DNA of 45,509 nt from Terana coerulea (lineage: Eukaryota; Basidiomycota; Agaricomycetes; Polyporales; Phanerochaetaceae). The notes below the pieces were generated by a model that was given only the letters and a program-made list of their open reading frames with translations, was not told the DNA's origin and ran no database searches. The stretch spans positions 1 to 45,509 of the forward strand of contig JAKOGH010000228.1 of the NCBI GenBank assembly GCA_024811115.1, written 5' to 3'. The translations under genes and the position numbers were made by a program. Below are positions 23,632-33,610 of the stretch, in pieces; position 1 is the first letter of the stretch; each line of letters opens with the position of its first letter.

Positions 23632-26600
23632 ATGGAGAGCAGAGCGGAGGGCAGGAAGAGGAAGCGCGACCACGACGATGATTCTTCGATTGTCACATTC
23701 TCTAAACCGCAGGGCATGGCTTTCGACTGCCTGCTTGGAGGTATATCCCGTTAATTATGAAGCAGGAATTTCAGAACTGACTAAAGCTTGAACCGTACGT
23801 CTAGAGTTATCTTTCTCTCAGTTCAAGGAGGTTGTGCAGAGCAAGCTGAGGCTGGAGCCTGGGTCGAAATGCCAACTGGTACAGGTCCGGGATGGTCTGG
23901 AGATCGGACTGGAGGATGGTGAGCTGTCCACATAGTCTTGTTTAACTCTGTGAAAAACTCAAAGGCATGTAGAGCGCGACTACGCTGCTTTTCGGGCTTA
24001 CTCTCGCATTCAGCCTCTTCGACTGCTTGTTCGTGGTGAGAATCACGTCGAAGAACCGCGAACGTCTTCCACCCAAAATGAGGCTCGGTCGACCCATGCG
24101 GAGGTAAATTAAAAATACAATTACTCTACTTCTTAGCTTACGTTTCTAGTAGGGAACAACGAATGCTATAGCTGTTGCGGACCGCACGCCTTCCCATGCG
24201 CAAGCTCAACCTACGGTTGGTTCGTCGTCGCGAACGACGGACTCCGCGCTGCCCGAAGATAGAGAATCCTCGGCTCCTCCGCCGCCACGAAAGAAGCTCA
24301 AAGCTGGCAACGCTCTGCCGCAGTCTCAGCCACCTACGCGCGAGACTTCAGTTGCTGCGAGTTCCGAGGGGATTCCTCTCAAGAAAGTCAAGAGAAGGAA
24401 GAAGAAGCTGTCAGAAATGCTATCTCTTTCGTCTCCGGCTGATCAGTCCTCCAGCATCTCTGACAGCCACTCGGAGACTCTTGCCAGCTCTCCTTATGCT
24501 ACCCAGGTTGGTTCACAACCCTCCACAAAGCGTAAGGTTGACTCGGCACCGGCAGCGACCGGCTCTTCGACTGCAGCTCCTGCCGCCACTAGTTCTTCAG
24601 CCTTCACTCAGCCTGCAGCGATTGAGGCCGCGAATGAGGAACCATCACGAAAGAAGAAGAGGAAGCAGACTGAGTTGGAGCAACTTCCTGGAGCTTCTCA
24701 GGCCGAGAGTTCACTTGTCGAGTCTCAATCTCAGAAGCCCAAGAAGAAGTCCAAGGCTACTCTACAGGAAGATGGTGCTGTTCCTCCCACCTTGACGACC
24801 ATACATGCCGCCTCCAGCGAACCTACGCCAAGTTTCGCGTCTACCGAGCCCAAGGCGAAGAAGAAGTCGAAGAAGGCGGCGGATCCGATCGCTCCTGCCG
24901 AGCAGCCTGCTGCAGATGCTGCACCTAATACATCCATCTTACCGCCAGTTGCAGATGCACCTGTAAAACGCAAGAAAAGCAAGAAAGCCACGACGGAAGT
25001 GGAGGACGGTACCGCTGCTGGCATTTCTGCTGCGAATGTCCCCATTGCAAATCCAAATGAGCCTGTCGTCAGAGATAAACGTAAGAAGAAGGTAGATCCA
25101 CCTCCAGCCCAGGCTCAGACGGTGTCCGAAGCTCCAGCACCAGCTTCCTGAGATGACGGATAAGCCGGCGAAAAAGAGGAAAAACAAGGCGCCACAGGTA
25201 GAAGATGCGGCTTTGGAGCCTGGCCCGTCTGCTGCATCCGCGGAAGTGGTAGCAGGTGCGAGTTCTTCAATCGTCGAGGTGTCTATATCATTGAACATGA
25301 CGTCGATACAGAAGACGTGCCCCCGGCTCTGCCTGACAATGCTAGCGGTGAACAGAAGAGTGGTAAACAGAAAGGGAAAAATCAGAAGAAGGATCCTGCA
25401 GGTATGTTATCAACCATGCGTTCGCTCTTGGAATATTACCTGACGAAATACGTGAAGGGTCCAAGAAAGCAAAGGCAAAAGCTATCATCCTCAGCGCAGA
25501 CCAGCTGCAGGAGGCCGTAGCTGCTTTGTTCGAGAAGAATTCGACCCCATCTGCTACCGAACCTAAGCTAGCCCATCAACCGGAGACTGCAGCGACTGTA
25601 CCTGTTGCTACCACCTCGACCACAGCAGTCGGTGCTCCTACGAAGCAGAAGAAGAAAACTGCCAAGTCAAGACTGAGTACGACATGGGGACCAGCCGATC
25701 TAAGTGACGGAAGGGCCTCGCCGATTCCTTCATCCAGTACCGCACCAGCTCCGCCTCAAGAAACCACGATCGAACCTGCTTTGTCGACGGTGGCGAAGGT
25801 ACCCGAAAAGACGAAGGGCAAGAAGAAAGCGGCGAAGTCCAGGGAGAAGCCGTGTCCTATCTGCCACCAGATACTTCCTCACTCACGCGCCGAATGTTCT
25901 GTCGTTACTGGCGGTTCTGCCTCTATCGAAAAGCGGCTCAACGAGATGAGACAGGAAGACGTCGATGCTGAGCTCCTGGCGGAAATGGAGGAACATCTGG
26001 ATTCAGCGCGAGCACGGGACGCGCCGCCACCGCCTTCTGAGCCGAATGCTCTCACTTCTGTGCCCGAAGCTGTTCCTGACCCGCAGCCCGATGCGCAAAG
26101 TATTTCGCGTCCGCCGTCACCCGAGGTAGCCACTCCGTCGCTCTCTGCTTCTATTCCTGCCGGGTCGGCGATATCGGAGGTGCCTGTCCAAGGCCAAGAC
26201 GAGGGGAGCAGTGACGAGAGTTCGAGTAGCGAAGATGAATCTCAGGACGACAGTCATCGACAGGCTCCACTCAAGTCCTCTTTTACTGCCCCGATGCTTC
26301 CCTCTTTTGACCCTACCGACTTCAGCCAGATGAGTGTTGAATCCCTGCTCCAAGGGCCCAAGTCGAAGAAGCGCGTAGCAGCCCAGATACCCGATAGCGA
26401 CAGCGATGAGGAGTCTGACGAGGAGAGTGTCAAACTCGCCGCTGACGAAGAGGAAGAGGAAGACCGGGGACTCTCACAACGAATGCGTCGCCTGCAGAGG
26501 GCTGCCTCGTCCTCTGAGAGCGACATTGAGGCTGAAGATGAAGCTGCTTCGATAGGCGAAGTAGAAAAGGCCCAGATGACTGTTTCGCCCCCACCTATCA

Positions 26601-28604
26601 GTATCAAGACTGACCCCGAGCCAGCTGTAGAGGACTTGGAAGGATCTGTGAGTACAACTTTTCATGACAATTGTTGTCTCTGGGCCTAACACATTATAGA
26701 ATTCAGTTGAGTTGTCCGAGCCGGCTGCAGCTGAAGAGTCTAACACCAGCGTTCCCGACGTCTCGGCGTCGGCGATACATGTAGACCCTGTCGAACTTCA
26801 AGACGCTCCGATGAAGGCCACCGAGGTCGAAGACCAGATGGATATCCTGTTGGTTGCACCTTCGTCACCAGCAGCGATCGCCGAAGAAGTGGACGATATC
26901 GTGCCTACTTCATATCCAGTTGAGGCAGGGGATGACACCGACGTTAGCATGGAAATCCCTTATCTCAACCCTCTTCCGGTAGCCGATGATGCAGACTTGG
27001 ATTCAGACGCCACCGAACCCGAGCCATCTCAAGATGTCCCTCCTCCCGCCGAAGACGTTATGGAGGATGAGGAAGAGGCCGCACCTGCCCCGGTCATTGT
27101 TGAGGAGGTGCTCGCCGAAGAGCCCGAACTCCCCGCTCAGCGATCATCACGACACAGCTCTTCAGAGGATCCCGCAGATCCCATCGAGCCTGCTGAGGAC
27201 CTGGCGGCAGCAATCGACATTTTCCTTGATGATCCCATTGAATTCGACCCTCCGATTGAAGACGGTGAAGGCGCGGCAACTTCGACGTCTACGCCAAAAG
27301 CTGGTACCAAGAGCCGCATGAAGAACAGACATGGCAAATTGCCCTCATCCGATGACGTTCTTCCAGAGTTTCTTCCACCGCGTACCTTGCGGCGGAGCCG
27401 TAGAGGTACTAGTCTGGCCTCTGAAGAGGTCCCCGTCGATGCTGAGGGACCTGAAGAAAAATCGGCGCCCGCAGCTGCTGAACCTACTCCCGCAACACAA
27501 GAAGTTACGCGCAAAACACCTTTGGAACAAAGCGCAACCCCATCACCCCAGCCTGCCGAACCTCCCGCTGCTCCTGCTCCTAAGCGTCGAGGTCGGCCTC
27601 CCTTGAAGACTGCGGAACAGAAGGCCCAGGAGGCTGCAGAGAAGCAGGCGGAAAAGAAGAAGAAAGCTGAGATGCGGGAAGCCGAAAAGCAGAGGAAGGC
27701 CACCGAGAAGGAAGAGAAAGCTCGTCAGAAGGCCGCCCTGAGCGCTGCGAAAGGGAAGAAGGTCGCCGGTAAGAGGGCTTCAAAGGCCGTCGAAGAAGAC
27801 TATTTTTCCAAGGACGCCCCGCTTTCTGCTGCCTCTCAGGGTGCGGTCAGTCAAGCAGTCCCAAGCACGCCTGCGACGTCTCAACCTGTTGCAAAGCCTC
27901 AACCCTCAGTAGTCAAGTGGACTGTCCTCAGTGAAAGTCAAATGGAGCCGGATATGACCATGATCGACGAATTGCGCTCTTCAAGTCCCGGCCTTCTTCC
28001 TCAGGGGACACAACCGTCCGTCTCTTCTGCGAGCACCAGCAACCCTAGCCAGGATGTATTCGATGCGTCACACCTGGAGCCCAGCGCGTCGCGCGTTGAA
28101 GAGTCGGACGACGAGACGCCCACCGCCAAACCAAACGGCGACCACCCACCTCCGACTCCGCTATTCCTGCCGAACACCAGCCAGACTTTCGACTCCCCAT
28201 CGGCATTGCTATACCTTCCTTCTTCACCTATTCGCGGCGACGTATCCGTAGCTTCTCAGTCCCAACCCCAATCTCAGCCTCAGCGGTCCCAGCCGAACGG
28301 CGTGGGCCCGTTCAAGAGGCCCGTTCGACCGATGTCAGCGTGGGCGGCCAAGACATCCACTCCCATTCGCCGCCTTTCCGATATTGCGAGTCAAAGGTTA
28401 TTCTCTGGGCCTTCCGTATCGTCTAGGCGGCAGTCTGCCGCAAGCACGGCGACCGTGAATGACAAGCACACCAACATGTACGGCGATCGAGCAGATCAAT
28501 CCGACTCGAGCAGCTCGGACTCGGAGGACGATGGGAAGAACGTGTCGCATATTCCCAAGAGCAGACGAGCCGGCGTGCAGAAGAAGGAATCGTTTGTCGA
28601 GTGA
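23632..28604 (+). CDS. Large Lys/Ser/Glu-rich, probably nuclear protein with zinc knuckle and AT-hook
   Basis: About 1,480 residues in several exons. The N-terminus (MESRAEGRKRKRDHDDDSS) leads to a compact domain spread over three exons: SFSQFKEVVQSKLRLEPGSK, CQLVQVRDGLEIGLED, DYAAFRAYSRIQPLRLLVRG, which looks like a ubiquitin-like or PB1-like fold. Then come long disordered stretches with many KKKSKK-type basic patches alternating with Pro/Ala/Ser. A zinc-knuckle-like CPICHQILPHSRAEC sits near 25853. An acidic Ser/Asp/Glu region follows, then an AT-hook-like KRRGRPPLK near 27580, a Lys/Glu/Ala helix and a C-terminal motif block FKRPVRPMSAWAAK, PIRRLSDIASQRLF. Frame is lost by one base near 25145 (CTTCC where CTCC would fit PAPEMTDKP) and near 25288. 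No named family is recognised; a nucleolar or chromatin role is inference from composition. Confidence 0.7.
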
Positions 28605-28947
28605 TTTTTGTGGACTAGCGCTTTTTTGTCCGTCTGTTTTCTTGGTTGCGACGATTGCATTGCATATGCCTATCTTATGGACACCGCACACAAAATAATA
28701 CCGAACGCCATCTTGGATACTATACGTATCATGTACTGTATATACATTGCGACTCGTTGTACTTGAGCCATACTTACACGCCTTGCTGCAGCCTAGCTGT
28801 AGCCTACTTATGAGAACTTACACCGGGCATTTTACCGAATTTGGATGTGCTTACATAACCAGGCTCTTGTGCCGCGCACACCGCGCCACGTCGAGTCTTG
28901 ACACAACAACCGCATATTTACTCCATCCCATTCAGCGGTCTGAAACT
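28605..28947. other. Intergenic between the Lys-rich gene and the F-box array
   Basis: Holds the 3' tail of the preceding gene (T-rich, TTTTTTGTCC) and the AT-rich promoter region of the first F-box gene. No gene seen. Confidence 0.5.
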
Positions 28948-31900
28948 ATGGATACCGAGAATAAATCCTCCGATATGGATACGGCTGACGTAGGTACAAG
29001 CAGGCAACTAGGAGAGCTGTTCACGCTAATTTTCATCCCCTTTCATCGCAGATGCGCCTCAATTGGGACGTACTTACCGAGGTCATGTCATTTCTCGATA
29101 GACATGATGCGGCCCATATGTCGCGTACATGTCACACTCTGCTGCAACGAACTGCTCCTATGCTGCGAGGCCAAATCCGTCTTGGGGGCCCGGGCGTCAC
29201 GGAGTTCAGGTCGTTCTGCTGGTTCATGATCAGGGTCCCCAGCCGCTTCCGCTACCTGCGCGACCTGGCCCTTCATATGTATCTTGATGAGGATATGCCG
29301 CAGATGGGCACGTTTGTCGCTCACATACTCAGGCGCGCCACCCAGCTGGATTCGTTGCGCTTCGGCAACAACGAAATCTTGGAGGTCCATGAAAGCATCC
29401 CCAGCTTGCTGTCTACCATGCCCAAACTTCGAACTCTAGAGGTAGAAGATATCACCGAAGACTCGCTGCCCATTTTGAACCGGATCCATGCTCCTGTAAC
29501 AACTATCAATATCGGATTCTGCATGGATACCTTTCGGGATGACCCCCCCCGACCCATTGCCCTACCTCGACAGCTTCACGGATACCCTTGAATCCCTATC
29601 AATAACCTGGTGTAATTTTGAGAGCACTCACCTTGTGTTCTCACGGGTCACCAAACTCGACTTAACTTTTTGCTCATGGCCAGATCTGCGGTCCATCATT
29701 ACCTGCTTGCCCAATGTCTGGGACCTGCACGTTTCGACAGAACGAGAGGATGAGGATGAAGAGTACGTTGGCGACCTGCGAAACCATAACCAGTTGTCTC
29801 ATCTTGAGGTATCTTGGCCGTTCTTGCGGCGTCTCTCGGGCCAAGTCATCTGTTTATACATACTCGGCGTGCAATGCAAGGTCGGACATCTCGACATAGA
29901 GCATGTTAATGTGGACACTGTAGAGTCCAAGCCGCGCTAATTTCGCCGGGAGGACTGTTGAATTTCCCCGATTCACCAGGAAATCATGCTACATATGGTG
30001 AAACGAGTGTTCTTGGGAATTTCTCCCTCCGCCTGATGGTGGCGAAAGTTCCCCAGTCCGCCATATTTTCCGGGCGAAATTCCCCAGCGGGCGCTCCCCG
30101 AGATTCAAGCAGAAACTCCGCTAATTACGTAATCACATCTCAAGGGACGAAGCTTGCGACGCGCGTCCCTCCCTCCTCCACTTCATCGACATGGCTTGAC
30201 GTGCGCCCCTCCCATCATCCATGTCTATCTTCATCTCTCAACTAGCCCAACCGACTTCAGACAATCAGTCTCGTGCTCTTGGTGTAGTAGGACGCTGGAG
30301 GTGAGTATCAAGATTGCTATGCACCACTTCTATGCTAATCAGCGTTCAAGTATGTAACCGGCTTATTCTGTGCTGGACGAAGACTGGTGCGTGTCGTGGA
30401 TGTCTGACAGCTCAGTTATGAGCCCTGAGGGACAGTACACCTGAGGCATCTCGGAGGAGCTCTAAGAGGTCAATGGTACGTGGTGCATGAGTGTTGGTAG
30501 ACTTTTGTACTAAACATCATCGCTCCAAGCCGTCATATGCTCGACCTTCTGGCAAGCGTCACAGGTGAGCATTCAAATACATGTTCTTGTCTGACATGTT
30601 GTTTGTTCTGTAGACTCTCTACTTGTGTAGTCATCCGAGGGCATGCAGCTGAGCAGTGAGCTCGACATCCTTGTGCGCTATTGCGCCGCACTACGGCTAC
30701 CACCACATGTCGCTTTCATCTTGACAAGCTTATGTTTGACATAGAGCTCTCATGAATGCATGCCGTCATCCAAGGACATACAGCCGGCGCAGCAGGTATG
30801 TACCTGGGTCTTATTGGTTATGCAATGTTCTTACCCTCTTGGATTAGCCTCTCACATTGTTTGTATTCATCACGTCTTAGTGGTTGCCAGGTAGGAACTG
30901 GGGGCATATCTTATTCAAACCTGTGGCATGTGAGTTCCATTGATGGGTAGCCAGGTGTCCCGGAGGATGTTGTGTGGAGCACAGGGTGTATAGCAGTGTA
31001 AGCTGTGGATGCATGTAATGTAGTAGTCACCAGTATATTATGGATTTTCCTATTTTATGGGCATTTCCAACTAAAATAAGTGTGCAATTGAGGTGATACA
31101 AGCACAAAAATCGACAGGAACAGTATGGCTACCATGCTTTCGGGCTAAAACCGCTTGTTTCTGCCCTGTGAATCGGTCTGGTGAAAGGTCCAATTTTTCC
31201 GCCAAATTTCCCGCGGAGATTTTCACCCGTTTATCAGAGTGTAGACACCGGAAACCAGGCCACATTCATCGTCTAAGCACGGGAATTTCTCGGGTACCTT
31301 CCTGGCTAATTTCGCACGTCCTGAACACCACAGAGAGCAGGCCGATGACCCCAGGCTCATCAGAATTTTATACGACACACGTCCATCATCCCTGGACGTC
31401 AAGTTCTGGTCTCCCGAATGCGATCTGTCTCAGCTGGTAGTATTACTCTCTCCGGTGAGCGACACCTTGACTCGGTTGAAGATCCGAGTGTTGTTTTATG
31501 ATATGGATTATGAGGATCCTAGCGAACAAGTTGTATGTATTCTCAAAGGTTGCATTCCGCCGCCGCCGATGAGCATTTTCATATAGACCGATATGTTCAT
31601 ATCGCTATCACCGTTCCCGTTGGTTTCACTTGATCTCACGGTCGCATGGAGGAGCGACAGGGGGCCCATCTGCGACCTTGGGGTCAGCAGCGACGGGAAA
31701 TTTTATCGCATCTTTGTGCCCAAGTGTAGGTGGGAAGCGAGAGGGAATCGACCTCTGGACAACATCAACCTATCTGCGCTGGCAGAGCAGGCCATGCGCT
31801 GCATTCCGACTCTTCGGTTCATCAGCTTTTCGGTGAGGTCACGGCATGAGTATTTCGAAATTCGGGAGGTGGAACAGAACGCGACAGCGACAAAGCAGCC

Positions 31901-31961
31901 TGTGCGCCTTTCGAGCGCCGAGAATACGAAGTTACGTGAAGCAATCGATCAGGTCGTGTGA
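28948..31961 (+). pseudogene. F-box protein, array copy A, interrupted
   Basis: Start 28948 (MDTENKSSDMDTAD), a 62-nt intron, then the F-box MRLNWDVLTEVMSFLDRHDA and a repeat-type body (KLRTLEVEDITEDSLPILNR). At 29543-29550 a run of eight C shifts the frame; the body resumes one frame over at DPLPYLDSFTDTLESLSITW and continues to LYILGVQCKVGHLDIEH. About 1.38 kb of unrelated sequence follows, after which the gene resumes at about 31320 with DDPRLIRILYDTRPSSLDVK, a short intron, FISLSPFPLVSLDL and INLSALAEQAMRCIPTLRFI, ending at 31961. By family, F-box proteins bring substrates to SCF ubiquitin ligases. Copies B and C show the full order of parts. As read it cannot make a full-length product; the first about 170 residues with the F-box could still be translated. 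Confidence 0.75.
29936..31315. mobile_element. 1.38-kb insertion in F-box copy A
   Basis: Bounded on both sides by GCTAATTTCGC (29936-29946 and 31305-31315). The ends also resemble each other as imperfect inverted repeats: left GCTAATTTCGCCGGGAGG against the right end reversed GCGAAATTAGCCAGGAAGG, both followed by a GAATTTCCCCG/GAAATTCCCG block. Related GAAATTCCCC motifs recur just inside both ends. No open frame with a transposase domain is seen, so it would be non-autonomous. It replaces nothing in the F-box gene: copy C is continuous at the same place. The class cannot be named; exact ends are uncertain by several bases. Confidence 0.5.
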
Positions 31962-32392
31962 GGGGAGGATTCGAGGAAGGGGTTTCAAGTACCTTGGGAG
32001 AGCGTTGCATCATAGGCATACTCACGGCACGCACAAACTTCATTCTATCTGATGGGTGTAGTATATATACATGGCTTATAGATGATCTTATACATGATGG
32101 AGACTTTAGGCAAGCACTACTCTTTCCCACTGAACGGACAGGCATCAATGATTCTCCCCTTCCCTTGAACAGGTTACTTGTGTCCCTAGTACCTAGACTC
32201 CTCGTCGGGCTCGGAGGCTCACTGGCAGGCTATCGCGTGGGCGACGCTCAAAAAGCCCCGGTTCTGAGTGACTAGCTACTCGTATGAAGCGCCGCATTCT
32301 GGCGCACGCCCTTACATTATTTCGTAAAATCTCGGCAATAAAATGGTTGTATGGTAAGTATATGCTCCGTTGGCCAGTGTAAGCAGTAGACA

Positions 32393-32782
32393 TAAGCAAT
32401 TCTGGATTGGAATCGTTTGTTGAAATCCTGAAAACACGGCATACTCACGGCAAGTGGTGGTGGCGGCAATGCCATCATTCCGTACCGGCGTGGTGGCTCT
32501 CCAGTTCTCCTGAACGGACAGCTGTAGTCCCCACACTGAATGATACTTTGCTGGGATTCCAATGCGGAAAGCTGTTCGGAGGCATATTCTGAAATTTTCT
32601 GTATTTCAGCGACCTCAAGAAGGATTTAAAGCTCTGCTTTACTGTTGTTAACCCTCAGCGCTTCTTCCTCGACCGCATGTGCGCCGACCGGCGCTTGCAG
32701 CCACCATCAGCTCGACACCGTTTTCCCGCCTTTTTCCTGTCCTTCAGGATTTCAACAAACGATTCCAATTTAGAATTGCTTA
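32393..32782. repeat. 40-bp inverted repeat pair, 310-bp loop
   Basis: 32393-32432 and 32743-32782 are reverse complements with only two mismatches (left TAAGCAATTCTGGATTGGAA..., right arm reversed TAAGCAATTCTAAATTGGAA...). The region could form a hairpin. Both arms can be read as ESFVEILK in opposite strands, so the arms may derive from one coding exon copied in inverted orientation, or be the ends of a small foldback element. Nothing recognisable lies in the loop. Confidence 0.75.
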
Positions 32783-33597
32783 CGACTAGTGACATAGTCG
32801 CTCTCGGGCTCGATCCACATTGCCGCATTTTGGGTGCACATGTGATTGCATAATCCACCACTTCACGTAATCAAACTGAGGATTTGTTTCAGGCCGCAAT
32901 CTCAGTTGTGAGCTAACTCTACTTGCTTTTTTTCCAGAGTCCGTATTCACCATATCCTCTGCAGCAATGTCATCTGAACTTGATGAAGCTAACGGAGATG
33001 TGAGTACACTAGATAAAATGCTTCGCATGCCGATCAATTTCTCCTCTCCACAGATTCGGACGCTGCCTGAACTGGGATGTCCTTACCGAGGTCATGACAT
33101 CTCTCAAGAGAGCCGACGCAAGCCGCATGTTGCGCACTTGTCACACCCTGCTACAGCGAAGTTGCTCCTACCGTGCTGGAAGGTACAATCTACCTCAACA
33201 ACATAACAAACTTTATCTCATTCTGCGGTTTCATGAAAAGAGACCACAAACGCTTTCGCCACCTACGAGATCTGCACCTTTCCGTTTATTTTCACGTAAA
33301 CTTGCCGAGGGAGCAGCTGGGCAAACTTCTCGCCCGTGTGCTTAGGCGCGCATCAGAACTAAATTCGGCTGTACATCCATCGCCGACCTCCTCGAGTGCA
33401 CGAGCACATCCCCGACCTTCTTTCTGCCATGACCAAGCTTCAAAGGTTCCACCTCAGAGATATCTCCGAGGAGTCACTCCCTATTCTCCATCGAATACAT
33501 CCCCCGCGACGACCATCGACTTCAGGTTTGAAGGCCGCTCCTTCTTTGACACCCCCAACCCTTTGCCTTACCTCAGCAACTTCGAAGGACACCCTCG

Positions 33598-33610
33598 GAG
33601 TCCCTGGCTG
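33598..33610. repeat. Left target-site duplication
   Basis: GAGTCCCTGGCTG, repeated exactly at 35592-35604 right after the poly(A) run. In F-box copy C the matching place has CGAGTCCCTGACCGTG only once, so this is host sequence duplicated on insertion. Confidence 0.9.

Noticed and set aside
29543..29550. Programmed ribosomal frameshift at the C-run of F-box copy A
   Set aside because: No slippery heptamer or downstream structure was evident, and copy C shifts in the opposite sense at the same place; indel or read error is simpler.
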